Shown here: piece by piece, positions 46,658 through 54,927 of the stretch
How the letters are laid out: every line of letters begins with the position of its first letter
Numbering within the stretch: position 1 is the first letter of the stretch
Notes under the pieces: model-generated
What the model was told of the DNA's origin: nothing
Seen by the model: only the letters and a program-made list of their open reading frames with translations
The model's database searches: none
Origin: Spirochaeta lutea
Lineage (GTDB): Bacteria > Spirochaetota > Spirochaetia > DSM-27196 > Salinispiraceae
Assembly (NCBI RefSeq): GCF_000758165.1
Contig: NZ_JNUP01000029.1
Location: 1 to 64,000, forward strand
Length of the DNA stretch: 64,000 bases
Reading direction: 5' to 3'
Translations under genes and position numbers: made by a program

Positions 46658-47439
46658 AGGTGGTTGCCCGTAGAGCGGCCGGTGCTGCCTACCCTGCCTA
46701 TCCCGGATAAGCCCTTAAAGACCCAGTCCCCGGCCTCGACGGAGAGGCTCTCCATGTGGCCGTAGCGGGTGGAAAACCCCAGCCAATGGTCTACCTGTAC
46801 CCAGTTCCCCAGGGTATCGCTCCAGCCGGCATGCCGTACCACCCCGGATTTCGCCGCCCGGACAGCCGTTCCTCCCGGAGCGGCGATATCTATGCCCTCG
46901 TGGATTTCCAGAGAGAGGGCCAAGGAAGATTCAGGACGACCGCGGAGGAAAAAACCCGAGGTCACCGGTCCCCGCAGGGGATGGAGAAAGGGGGGAATGA
47001 GGAGCCACAGCAGCACCAGGATTGCCCCTGCCCCGGCCATCCAGCGGTACCATCTGCGGCGACGCTGGCCGGTGGTCTGGAAGCGGGCCAAGTGGCGCCG
47101 TTCTTTTTTTATTTCCCGGCGCAGCTCCCGGTTCGCCCGGCGTTGTTCCCGGTTCACCCTGCGCTGGGTCTGGTTCGCCCGGCGTTGTTCCCGGTTTACC
47201 CTGCGCTGGGTCTGGTTTGATCGGCGTTGTTCCCGGTTCGCGTGACTACGGTTTCGGTTCTTGTTATGTTGGTTTCGGTTCGCCCGGGGCTGTGCCGGGT
47301 TTGAACGGTTCTGTGACTTGTACACCCGGGGCTGTTTCCGGTTTTCCCAAGATGGTGCCGGGTCTGAACGGTGGCCTTCCCGGGGAAGCCCGGACTGCTC
47401 AGGAATTATGGTGGACTGATTCCTGCCTTGCTGCTCCAC
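46567..47439 (-). CDS. M23-family metallopeptidase, membrane-anchored, with repetitive basic N-terminus
   Basis: 290 residues: a long cytoplasmic Arg/Gln/Asn-rich N-terminus (1-130), one transmembrane helix (~134-152), then a periplasmic LytM/M23 domain (EIHEGIDIAAPGGTAV; GNHLHFEVR) that likely cuts peptidoglycan cross-bridges or activates amidases. Zinc ligands His and Asp of HxxxD and the HLH motif are present. The N-terminus contains 42-bp units (47134-47217 plus a partial) encoding NREQRRANQTQRRV-like repeats. Confidence 0.85.
   Translation of the reverse strand: MEQQGRNQSTIIPEQSGLPREGHRSDPAPSWENRKQPRVYKSQNRSNPAQPRANRNQHNKNRNRSHANREQRRSNQTQRRVNREQRRANQTQRRVNREQRRANRELRREIKKERRHLARFQTTGQRRRRWYRWMAGAGAILVLLWLLIPPFLHPLRGPVTSGFFLRGRPESSLALSLEIHEGIDIAAPGGTAVRAAKSGVVRHAGWSDTLGNWVQVDHWLGFSTRYGHMESLSVEAGDWVFKGLSGIGRVGSTGRSTGNHLHFEVRWFDRPLPPGVFLLFSELRWRLLGF
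47134..47240 (-). repeat. 42-bp tandem repeat in the M23 peptidase gene (~2.5 units)
   Basis: Units at 47134-47175 and 47176-47217, then a partial copy. In frame; encodes a basic 14-residue repeat. Confidence 0.9.
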
Positions 47440-47448
47440 TTCGGCCCC

Positions 47449-47757
47449 CTAGAGCCCTTCTTCCACAGCAAATGCCAGGAGGTCCCGGACCCGGGCATGG
47501 CTTTCCAAGGGATGGCGGAGGTGACCCTCCAGATTAATGGTGTACCGGTTGCGACGGCCTTGTTTCTCCTTGGTTATTACCCCCGCAGCCTCCAGGTCCT
47601 GAAGGATTCTTTGTACCGCCCGTTCAGTAATCTGTACCCGGGCGGCAATATCCCGGATGCGGGCATGGGGATTCTGTACCAGGCAAATGAGTACGTGGCT
47701 ATGATTAGAGAGGTAATTCCAGCCAGGTTGTCGTCCCGGTTGATTCAATTCGGTCAT
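47449..47757 (-). CDS. Winged-helix transcriptional regulator (small)
   Basis: About 103 residues from ATG 47757 (an upstream in-frame start at 47835 is possible). IRDIAARVQITERAVQRILQ then DLEAAGVITKEKQGRRNRYT is a winged helix-turn-helix with a basic wing, of MarR/ArsR-like character. Only 9 nt from the M23 gene on the same strand. Target unknown. Confidence 0.78.
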   Translation of the reverse strand: MTELNQPGRQPGWNYLSNHSHVLICLVQNPHARIRDIAARVQITERAVQRILQDLEAAGVITKEKQGRRNRYTINLEGHLRHPLESHARVRDLLAFAVEEGL

Positions 47758-47877
47758 GGGTGTAACTATATCCTTTTCCTGGCTCTTTGTCGCCGTTCGC
47801 CGCCACTTCGTATACCCGAGGTCAGAGAGCCCCACCTCCTAAGATGGACACAATCACGTATCCCGGTCAGGAGCCCC

Positions 47878-47906
47878 TTGACCATTCCAGAGGCCAGGAA
47901 TATTCT
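47878..47906 (+). promoter_or_regulatory. Promoter of the RimK-like/GCS2 operon
   Basis: TTGACC (47878-47883), 17 nt, TATTCT (47901-47906), 11 nt, ATG. The transcript leader would be only ~5 nt. Confidence 0.65.
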
Positions 47907-47917
47907 AGCAATTAGAG

Positions 47918-49390
47918 ATGCAAAACCTCATAGTTGTCAGCCGACTGGAAGATTTACCCGGACCTATCGAAGGGGCGGATGTTGTTACTGCACGGTCCTA
48001 CCTGACCGATCCGGACTATACCCGGGTAAAGGACCTCAGGGTCTATAACCTGTGCCGGAGCTACCGGTATCAATCCGCGGGATACTATGTTTCCCTCCTG
48101 GCTGAAGCCCGGGGGCACAGCATACTGCCCGGGGTTGCGACCCTCCAGGACTTCCGTTCCATCAGCGTAATTAAATCCATGAGCGAGGACCTGGAGTACC
48201 TTATTCAAAAGGGGCTCAAGCGTCTCCAGGGTGATGAGTTCACCCTAAGCATCTACTTCGGCCAGAATCTGGCGAAGCAGTATGAGGCCCTGGCCCGGGC
48301 CATCTACGGCCTCTTTGAGGCTCCCCTGCTCCGGGTTCATTTTACCCGGACGAAACGGGGCTGGGAAATCCAGAGTGTGGGGCCGGTTTCCCTGAAGGAA
48401 ATCCCAGAAAACCACCGGGACAGTCTATTGGCCTTCGCCCAGGCGTTCTTCAAACGTCGGGCGGTGGTCCGCCGGAGCAAAAAACAGCCCAAATACAGCC
48501 TGGCCATTCTCGTCGATCCCGATGAACCCGCACCGCCCAGCGATCCGAAGGCAATTAAGCGCTTTGTCCGGGCCGCTGAATCCCTGGGACTGGAACCCGA
48601 GGTCATTACCCGGAGCGACTATTCCTACCTACCCGAGTACGACGGGCTGTTCATCCGCGCCACCACCAGTGTAACCAATATGACCTACCGGTTCGCCCGG
48701 AAGGCCTGGGCCGACGGACTGGTGGTCATCGACGATCCCCAATCTATTCTGCGCTGCACCAATAAGGTCTATCTCGCCGAGCTCCTGGAGCGCCATAAAA
48801 TCCCCACCCCCCAAAGCATCGTCATTCATAAGGACAACTGGGAACGAATCCCTTCGGAATTGGGGTTCCCGGTGATTCTCAAACAGCCCGACTCGAGCTT
48901 CAGTATGGGTGTTGTCAAGGTCAGCGATTCCGGCAGTCTTAAAACAACCCTGGAAGAATTCTTAAACGGCTCAGACTTCGTAGTGGCTCAGCGGTACACC
49001 CCTACCGACTATGACTGGCGCATCGGCATTCTGAACCAGAAACCCCTCTTTGCCTGTAAGTACTTCATGGCCCGGGGGCACTGGCAGATCTACAATTGGC
49101 AGGCGCCATCGGGTCACCGCTCGGGCAAATGGGAAACCCTTGCCCTGGAAAACACTCCCCCAGAGATCGTAAAAATCGCCCTGAAGGCAGCGAACCTGAT
49201 CGGCGACGGCTTCTACGGAGTGGATCTCAAGATGACCGAGAACGGGCCTATGATCATAGAGATAAACGATAATCCCAGCATCGAAAGCGATGTTGAGGAC
49301 CTGGTCCTTAAAGATCAGCTCTACGCCCAAATCATGGGCTACTTCGCCTGGAGAATTCAATTGAAAAAAGGAAGCGTCAATGGCATCTAG
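47918..49390 (+). CDS. RimK-like ATP-grasp ligase with RLAN N-terminal domain
   Basis: 490 residues. The N-terminal ~200 match the RimK-like ATP-grasp N-terminal domain (YQSAGYYVSLLAEARGHSIL); the C-terminal ~290 are ATP-grasp (FPVILKQPDSSFSMGVVKV; DGFYGVDLKMTENG then IIEINDNPSIESDVED for Mg-ATP). Such enzymes form amide bonds between amino acids. It overlaps the downstream GCS2 ligase gene by 11 nt, indicating a joint pathway for a small peptide or amino-acid conjugate (inference). Confidence 0.88.
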   Translation: MQNLIVVSRLEDLPGPIEGADVVTARSYLTDPDYTRVKDLRVYNLCRSYRYQSAGYYVSLLAEARGHSILPGVATLQDFRSISVIKSMSEDLEYLIQKGLKRLQGDEFTLSIYFGQNLAKQYEALARAIYGLFEAPLLRVHFTRTKRGWEIQSVGPVSLKEIPENHRDSLLAFAQAFFKRRAVVRRSKKQPKYSLAILVDPDEPAPPSDPKAIKRFVRAAESLGLEPEVITRSDYSYLPEYDGLFIRATTSVTNMTYRFARKAWADGLVVIDDPQSILRCTNKVYLAELLERHKIPTPQSIVIHKDNWERIPSELGFPVILKQPDSSFSMGVVKVSDSGSLKTTLEEFLNGSDFVVAQRYTPTDYDWRIGILNQKPLFACKYFMARGHWQIYNWQAPSGHRSGKWETLALENTPPEIVKIALKAANLIGDGFYGVDLKMTENGPMIIEINDNPSIESDVEDLVLKDQLYAQIMGYFAWRIQLKKGSVNGI

Positions 49391-50777
49391 CCCTTCGGAT
49401 CAAGCCCGCACCCCGGAGGCGTCCCCCTCGGGGAACCGCCCGCAACAAACCCCCGACTCTTCTCTGCAAGACCCGCACCCGGTTCGATCCGGCGGGGCTT
49501 CCCAGCCCCCGGCCCTCCTGGAGGCTGGGGGAATCGAATTGGAGTATGCCATCGTGAGGGCCGACACCTTGGCTGTTGTTCCCAGGGCGGAGACTCTCCT
49601 GGGCAGCGGGGCCAGCGAGGTGGAACATCCCCCGCTATCCTGGTCCAACGAGCTGGTGATGCATGTTATTGAACTGAAAAACCCACTGCCCGTGACCGAC
49701 CTCACGGAGCTGGAACCCAGTTTCCGGGCCCAGGTAGGGCAGGTAAACAATACCCTCCTCCAGCTTCCCCAGGCCTGCTGCCTGCTGCCCACGGGAGCCC
49801 ATCCCTGGATGGATCCGGCCAAAGAAACCCGGATGTGGCCCCATGAACAAACCGAGATCTACCAGGCATACGACCGGATTTTCTCGACCCGAGGACACGG
49901 TTGGGCGAATCTCCAGAGCTGCCATCTGAACCTGAGTTTTAGAAGCGACGAGGATTTTTTCCGGCTGCACACCGCCATCCGCCTGCTTCTGCCCCTGCTC
50001 CCCGGTCTATGGGCATCCACCCCCTATCTGGGCGGCACCTACGCCGCGGCGATGGACGCCCGTTTGGAAACCTATGCGGGCAACCAGCATCGGATTCCCG
50101 AGATCGCCGGGGACATCATTCCCGAGCAGGTTTCAACCATAGAGGAATACCACCAGCTCGTTCTCCAACCCATGTACCGGGCCATCGCCCCCCAGGATCC
50201 CGAGGGCCTGCTCCAGGAAGAGTGGCTTAACAGCCGCGGAGCCATCCCCAAGTTCAGCCGGAACAGCATGGAAATCCGGATCCTCGATCTTCAAGGCCAC
50301 CCCACCAGGGATCTCCTCTTCAGTCTGGTAACCATTGCCCTGATCCGCCGCCTGGCCTTTGCAGATTCCAAGGAACTCCGGGACCTGTCCAAGACCCCCC
50401 AGGAAATTCTGGTATCCCAGTATCGCCGCTGTGTCAGCCAGGCCAGCGCAGCACCCCTGAGCCTTCCCTACATCCCTCGCATTTTTGCCGATCTTCTCCC
50501 CCGAGGCGGCCAGGCTCCCCGGGTCCGGGATTTTTGGACAGCAGCCCTGCATTGGTTCGCTTCCGACCACGCCCTGCCCCCAGCCCTGGAGGCGGACCTT
50601 CAAGACTGTCTTACCGAGTATCCCCACCGAGGCAGCTTGGCAGAAACCTTGTATCAGGAATTGGGTCCCGCGCCCAGCCGAAGCCAGCTCTTCCAGAGCT
50701 ACCGCCGGTTAGCTGCCGGCCTTCCGGGAGCCGAGTCTCTACCCCCGGCCCCGGGAAAACACCCGGCCGAACAATGA
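49380..50777 (+). CDS. Glutamate-cysteine ligase-like (GCS2 family) amidoligase
   Basis: 465 residues. GIELEYAIV, HVIELKNP, WANLQSCHLNLSF and RNSMEIRILDLQGHPTRDLL resemble the GCS2 carboxylate-amine ligase family. Its first ~48 residues are Pro/Ser-rich and outside the family core. Partner of the overlapping RimK-like ligase. It may activate glutamate or another amino acid; substrates unknown. The stop overlaps the convergent TrkA-C gene by 39 nt. Confidence 0.85.
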   Translation: MASSPSDQARTPEASPSGNRPQQTPDSSLQDPHPVRSGGASQPPALLEAGGIELEYAIVRADTLAVVPRAETLLGSGASEVEHPPLSWSNELVMHVIELKNPLPVTDLTELEPSFRAQVGQVNNTLLQLPQACCLLPTGAHPWMDPAKETRMWPHEQTEIYQAYDRIFSTRGHGWANLQSCHLNLSFRSDEDFFRLHTAIRLLLPLLPGLWASTPYLGGTYAAAMDARLETYAGNQHRIPEIAGDIIPEQVSTIEEYHQLVLQPMYRAIAPQDPEGLLQEEWLNSRGAIPKFSRNSMEIRILDLQGHPTRDLLFSLVTIALIRRLAFADSKELRDLSKTPQEILVSQYRRCVSQASAAPLSLPYIPRIFADLLPRGGQAPRVRDFWTAALHWFASDHALPPALEADLQDCLTEYPHRGSLAETLYQELGPAPSRSQLFQSYRRLAAGLPGAESLPPAPGKHPAEQ

Positions 50778-51545
50778 TCTGGACTTATCCTGCTTCTGCT
50801 TGGGCTTGCCCTCAAATACCCGCTGAACCTCCACCGCCTGGAGATGCTGGGTATCCCCCGCTTCCCCGACCGGCCGATCCGACAGCCCGCGGATAACCTC
50901 TTCCCGGCCGTAGAGAATCACCTCATCACCCTCATAAATTGAAGTACTGCCCCGGGGCACCCCGACATAGTAACCGTCTCCCCGTTGGACACCGATAATC
51001 AGCACTCCCTCATCGGAAAGCTGCAACTCCGCCACAGTCCGCCCGGCAAGCCAGTTTCCTTCCCGAACCGGCAGCTTAACGATCTCGAACTCCCCGCTTA
51101 AAAACAACAGAGAATCGTAATCCTTGGCATACACCCGGGTAAAGCGCCGTAAAAACCGTTCAATTATCCGGCTGAGAACCCTGTCCAACAACCGTGAGCG
51201 GCTGATCAGGTACAACACCAGGAGCCCTCCGACAATGATGGCGACCCGGAGAAGTAAATCTGTATCCGTACTGGGCTGGACAAAGGTAATGATCAGGGAT
51301 GACATAAAGGACACCAGCCCTACATTACCCAGGAGCATCAGATTGAGAATTATCTTCCGTCGCACGGGGTGGTTTACAATAGACTCGGTCTCACGGCTGG
51401 TAAACCCTGTAGTAGTAAAGGCTGAACGTGCCTGAAATTTCGCAATGTCGTCGGACATACCCGTAAGTTTGAGCATTATTGCCGCAACCCGTACTACCAG
51501 AAGGGACACAAGGATGATCACAAAAAATGAAACAATAGACGCCAT
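50739..51545 (-). CDS. Membrane protein with TrkA-C domain
   Basis: 268 residues: three transmembrane helices in the first ~120 residues, then a TrkA-C (RCK-C) domain (ELQLSDEGVLIIGVQRGDGY ... IYEGDEVILYG) at ~155-220 and a basic tail. TrkA-C domains bind ligands such as nucleotides and gate K+ or other transporters. It lacks a channel filter, so it is probably an accessory or regulatory membrane protein. Confidence 0.8.
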   Translation of the reverse strand: MASIVSFFVIILVSLLVVRVAAIMLKLTGMSDDIAKFQARSAFTTTGFTSRETESIVNHPVRRKIILNLMLLGNVGLVSFMSSLIITFVQPSTDTDLLLRVAIIVGGLLVLYLISRSRLLDRVLSRIIERFLRRFTRVYAKDYDSLLFLSGEFEIVKLPVREGNWLAGRTVAELQLSDEGVLIIGVQRGDGYYVGVPRGSTSIYEGDEVILYGREEVIRGLSDRPVGEAGDTQHLQAVEVQRVFEGKPKQKQDKSRSLFGRVFSRGRG

Positions 51546-51617
51546 AGGTATCCCCAGTATAACCGTCGGGCCACAAAAAAGGTATGGCTACCGGGCAATT
51601 CATGGGGATAAACTATC

Positions 51618-51646
51618 TTGACAGCCCGGGTATGCCACGGTAGGGT
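51618..51646 (+). promoter_or_regulatory. Promoter of the IscA-type gene
   Basis: TTGACA (51618-51623), 17 nt, TAGGGT (51641-51646). About 70 nt before the ATG. Confidence 0.6.
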
Positions 51647-51667
51647 TAGAGAAGTACCTGATAAATT

Positions 51668-51688
51668 CACTAATCTTTTAGGTTAGTG
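51668..51688. promoter_or_regulatory. Inverted repeat in the IscA-gene leader
   Basis: CACTAA (51668-51673), 9 nt, TTAGTG (51683-51688): a perfect 6-bp dyad between the promoter and the GAGGAGGA ribosome site. Operator or leader hairpin. Confidence 0.4.
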
Positions 51689-51716
51689 TAGGTGATTCTA
51701 ACGAGGAGGACCATCC

Positions 51717-52058
51717 ATGGCTATTTCACTTACCGATAAGGCTAAGACCCAGCTTCTCAAGCTGGATATCAATCACGATCAATTTCTGCGTGTCTGGGTA
51801 GAGGCAGGGGGCTGCCAAGGCCACCACTACCAGGCCGCCATAGATACCCAGCGTCAGGACGACGATGTAGAGGTCTACAAGGATCAGGACCTCAGCATCA
51901 TCGCCGACCGCTTTTCCACCCCATTCTTCGCCGAGGTAGACATCGACTACTCCGACGACCTCATGAAGGCCGGTTTCAAGTTTACGAACCGCCAGGCTGT
52001 AAGTACCTGCGGCTGCGGCAGCTTCAAAACCGCCGAAACAGCAGGCGCCACGGGTTAA
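51717..52058 (+). CDS. A-type iron-sulfur carrier (IscA/HesB family)
   Basis: 113 residues. Cys in GGCQGHHY and the C-terminal CGCGSF are the three Fe-S ligands of A-type carriers, which pass clusters to apo-enzymes such as the many radical-SAM and NadA proteins in this window. GAGGAGGA precedes ATG. No isc/suf genes are nearby. Confidence 0.93.
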   Translation: MAISLTDKAKTQLLKLDINHDQFLRVWVEAGGCQGHHYQAAIDTQRQDDDVEVYKDQDLSIIADRFSTPFFAEVDIDYSDDLMKAGFKFTNRQAVSTCGCGSFKTAETAGATG

Positions 52059-52143
52059 TCCCGATACTCCTGAAGCCTGGGGAAAAATCATTTGACCTAG
52101 TGCCGATTGCAAAGGCCCTTTGCCGTCGCCACGCGCAATAATG

Positions 52144-52201
52144 AAAAAAACCCGGGAAGGCCGGTGCAAATTTGGTGGAGGAGCGCTGCACCGGCCCCGG
52201 G
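52144..52201 (-). terminator. Terminator hairpin(s) between iscA-type and tdh genes
   Basis: A long near-perfect stem (CCCGGGAAGGCCGGTGCA with TGCACCGGCCCCGGG, 52151-52201) is followed on the minus strand by seven T (52144-52150), terminating tdh. A second GC hairpin (CGGGGCC / GGCCCCG, ~52217-52236) lies beside it. Confidence 0.75.
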
Positions 52202-52299
52202 TGGAAGAATTCATTTTCTATCGGGGCCAGCAGAGGCCCCGGTCTACCGGTACGAGCGACCCCGGAAGAATCAGGCACCTGCCCGCCCCCGATTCCGGG

Positions 52300-53277
52300 T
52301 CAGGCCCCGGGCAAACACCCGAGTCCGGGAGCCTGTTGGAGGATCTGGGATACATGCTTCAGCATATCCTGGGAAACCCGGGATAGATCGTACTCGGGAT
52401 GCCATCCCCAGTCCTGCCGGGCCGGGCTGTCATCCACAGATCGCGGCCAGGAATCGGCAATGTCCTGGCGGAAATCCGGCTTGAAGCTCACAGCAAAATC
52501 ACCATAGACCCTTCTAATTTCCCGGATAAAATCCCCGGGATCGGCGGAAAACCCGGAAATATTGTAGCAACGCCGGGTTAACAGCTCGGCCGGGGCATCC
52601 ATCAGGGCGTCCACAGCCCGAATAACATCCTTCATATACATAAAGGGCAGTCGGGTACCCTCGGTCAGAAAACAGCGGTACCTCCGGCCCTGGACCGCAT
52701 GCACGAAAATATCCACAGCGTAGTCGGTAGTCCCACCCCCAGGCTCGGTTTTATAGCTGATAATTCCGGGAAAGCGCAGGGACCGCACATCCAGCCCGTA
52801 CCGCTGGACGTAGTATTCCAGGAGCAGCTCCCCGGCAACCTTGGTAATCCCATACATACTCCCCGGCCGGAGCACCGTTTCGTTGGGAGTCATATCCCTG
52901 GGGGAATCCTGGCCGAAAACCGCAATAGAAGAGGGAAGAAACAATCGGCCGACACCGTGTTTCCGGGCTGCCTCCAACACATTCATGGTCCCTGTCATAT
53001 TCACATGGTAGGCCGCCTGGGGGTTCTCCTCCCCCTTGCCGGACAGGATGGCAGCAAGATGGTAGATCGTCTCGAAGCGGTGTTCAGTTAAAAGGGATTC
53101 CAATGCCCGGGCATCGGTTACATCAAGATGAACCCAGGGCTGCCCTGCGGCTGGACTGCCTGCCCGGGGGGGACGGATATCGGCTGCCATTACCTGGTCG
53201 GAACCGTGCATAGCCCGGAGATGCTCTGTTAGCTCTGTGCCGATCTGACCAAAAGCGCCGGTTACCAGTACCCTCAT
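52300..53277 (-). CDS. SDR-type L-threonine 3-dehydrogenase-like protein
   Basis: About 325 residues. VLVTGAFGQIGTELTEHL is the NAD-binding glycine motif and YGITK the catalytic YxxxK; PSSIAVFG and the C-terminal DWGWHPEYDL resemble SDR threonine dehydrogenases (threonine to 2-amino-3-ketobutyrate) rather than sugar epimerases. GGGAGG precedes ATG 53277. Divergent to an XRE-cupin regulator with three palindromic operator-like sites between. No glycine C-acetyltransferase gene is adjacent. Confidence 0.88.
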   Translation of the reverse strand: MRVLVTGAFGQIGTELTEHLRAMHGSDQVMAADIRPPRAGSPAAGQPWVHLDVTDARALESLLTEHRFETIYHLAAILSGKGEENPQAAYHVNMTGTMNVLEAARKHGVGRLFLPSSIAVFGQDSPRDMTPNETVLRPGSMYGITKVAGELLLEYYVQRYGLDVRSLRFPGIISYKTEPGGGTTDYAVDIFVHAVQGRRYRCFLTEGTRLPFMYMKDVIRAVDALMDAPAELLTRRCYNISGFSADPGDFIREIRRVYGDFAVSFKPDFRQDIADSWPRSVDDSPARQDWGWHPEYDLSRVSQDMLKHVSQILQQAPGLGCLPGA

Positions 53278-53299
53278 CCTTGCCTCCCTCTTCAATGTG

Positions 53300-53315
53300 G
53301 TTTAATATATTGAAC
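53300..53315. promoter_or_regulatory. Operator-like site 1 (XRE-cupin/tdh intergenic)
   Basis: GTTTAATATATTGAAC, one mismatch from the palindrome GTTCAATATATTGAAC. Confidence 0.6.
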
Positions 53316-53322
53316 AACCTTT

Positions 53323-53338
53323 GTTCAATATATTGGAC
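53323..53338. promoter_or_regulatory. Operator-like site 2
   Basis: GTTCAATATATTGGAC; the exact reverse complement of site 3. Sites 1 and 2 together form an AATATATTGAACAA-CCT-TTGTTCAATATATT inverted repeat. Confidence 0.65.
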
Positions 53339-53362
53339 TCAGACGGACTTGTCAATATTTTT

Positions 53363-53378
53363 GTCCAATATATTGAAC
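53363..53378. promoter_or_regulatory. Operator-like site 3
   Basis: GTCCAATATATTGAAC, exact reverse complement of site 2, centred 40 bp from it. All three sites lie between the divergent genes, the natural place for XRE-cupin autoregulation. Confidence 0.65.
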
Positions 53379-53447
53379 GAAACACGAGGGCTCCGGGGAT
53401 TCTCCCTGGATCGCTTGTACGGTGAATAGAATGGAGGAGCATAACCC

Positions 53448-54176
53448 ATGGACTCTCAGAGCACCAATATCCCCGAGGTGGGGCCCACAATCCGCACCCT
53501 GCGTACCCGGCAGAACCTGAGTCTCGCCGAACTGGCGGCGCGCTGCGGAGTCTCTAAATCCATGATAAGCCAGATTGAGTCGGGGAAGACTAACCCTACC
53601 CTTGCGATGATTTGGAAGATAGCCCGGGGGCTGGGTGCCGATATCCAGATGCTCCTGAACCTTCCCGGAACCTACCCAGGCGCGGATGAACAAACCTCGA
53701 AAACCGCCCGGCAGGATCCGCCCCCCCCGGGGGAAGACCTGCCCAAGCGGTTTATGCACTTTCAATCCGACGGTTTCACCCAGCTTCAAGCCGATAAGCC
53801 CGGGATCCACTTCTCCGTTCTAACCCCCCTGGAGCAGGCTGAAGACCTAGAAATCTACATGATCACCCTCCAACCCGGTTCCCGTCTACAATCCCATCCC
53901 CACCTCCCGGGGACAGAAGAGTATCTCACCCTCCTGGAGGGCCAGCTGGAGGTGGGAACCCCGGAGCGCTCAGCCCGGCTGAAATCCGGTGACTTCATCC
54001 TGTACCAGGCCGACGGCCCCCACTTCATGCATAATACCGCCCAAAGCCCGGCGGTGGTGCATCTGGTAGTCCGGTTTCGGTCCGCCAAACCCCGGCACCG
54101 CCGAAAACCCGCTGACCCCATCGGCTCGGCTAATCCTGACCGAGAGCATCCAAAAGCTGCTGTTTACGGCGGGTAA
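53448..54176 (+). CDS. XRE-family regulator with C-terminal cupin domain
   Basis: 242 residues. Helix-turn-helix at ~20-65 (LSLAELAARCGVSKSMISQI), cupin at ~115-205 (LQPGSRLQSHPHLPGTEEYL; ADGPHFMHN). Such regulators sense small metabolites, often amino-acid or polyamine related. GGAGG precedes ATG. Divergent from the threonine-dehydrogenase gene and probably its regulator through the ATATATT palindromes. The 3' end overlaps the thiZ-like gene by 47 nt. Confidence 0.9.
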   Translation: MDSQSTNIPEVGPTIRTLRTRQNLSLAELAARCGVSKSMISQIESGKTNPTLAMIWKIARGLGADIQMLLNLPGTYPGADEQTSKTARQDPPPPGEDLPKRFMHFQSDGFTQLQADKPGIHFSVLTPLEQAEDLEIYMITLQPGSRLQSHPHLPGTEEYLTLLEGQLEVGTPERSARLKSGDFILYQADGPHFMHNTAQSPAVVHLVVRFRSAKPRHRRKPADPIGSANPDREHPKAAVYGG

Positions 54177-54927
54177 AATCCGGTTTTGTAAGGCCATGGA
54201 GGCTCCGTCCCTCCCGGTCCGGCACATCCATCTCCCGTACAACCCGGGCAGGCCGGGCGGAGAGCACGATTATCCGGTCCGATAGGTAGAGGGCCTCATC
54301 AATATCGTGGGTCACAATAAGCAGACTTGTCCCCAGACGGTGCACCAAATCCAAGAACCACTGGTGCAGGCTCGCCCGGGTTAACGCATCCAGCCGAGCG
54401 AAGGGTTCATCCAGAAGCATCAAGCGGCTGCTGGCCATGTAACTACGCATCAACGCCGCCCGTTGACGCATGCCCCCGGAGAGCTGAAAGGGGTAGGCCC
54501 GGGCAAAGCCCTCCAGCCCGAAGGCGGGGAGCAGCTCCTCCACCGCCTGATGGGCCTGGGCCCGACTCATCCCCCCCAGGGTCAGGGGCAGGGCAATATT
54601 CCCCCCCACCCGGCGCCAGGGCAGGAGCAGATCCTCCTGCTGCATGTAACTCACCCCGCCGGGCTTGCCGGTGCAATCCCTGCCGTCCAGAAAGACCCGG
54701 CCCCGGGGAGGGGCATCCAGCCCGGCGGCCACCGACAGCAGGGTGCTCTTTCCGCAGCCCGAGGGCCCGAGAATGGAAACCACCTCTCCCCGCCGGACCG
54801 ACAGACTCACATCCTCCAAAACCGGTAACCCGGGATAGGAAAAACTGATGCCCTCCAGGGCCAGGATAGGATCTCCTTGGGGAGCCCCCTCCCGGCTGTT
54901 TTCATCCCTACCGGGGAAGGAATTCAT
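54130..54927 (-). CDS. thiZ: ABC transporter ATPase, thiamine-precursor type
   Basis: About 265 residues. Walker [10 protein letters not shown], signature [14 protein letters not shown], Walker [13 protein letters not shown]. Of the nitrate/sulfonate/thiamine-pyrimidine importer group. ATG 54927 lies 20 nt inside the upstream thiY-like gene; the longer open frame is its shadow. Last gene of the riboswitch-controlled unit. Confidence 0.9.
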   Translation of the reverse strand: MNSFPGRDENSREGAPQGDPILALEGISFSYPGLPVLEDVSLSVRRGEVVSILGPSGCGKSTLLSVAAGLDAPPRGRVFLDGRDCTGKPGGVSYMQQEDLLLPWRRVGGNIALPLTLGGMSRAQAHQAVEELLPAFGLEGFARAYPFQLSGGMRQRAALMRSYMASSRLMLLDEPFARLDALTRASLHQWFLDLVHRLGTSLLIVTHDIDEALYLSDRIIVLSARPARVVREMDVPDREGRSLHGLTKPDFTRRKQQLLDALGQD

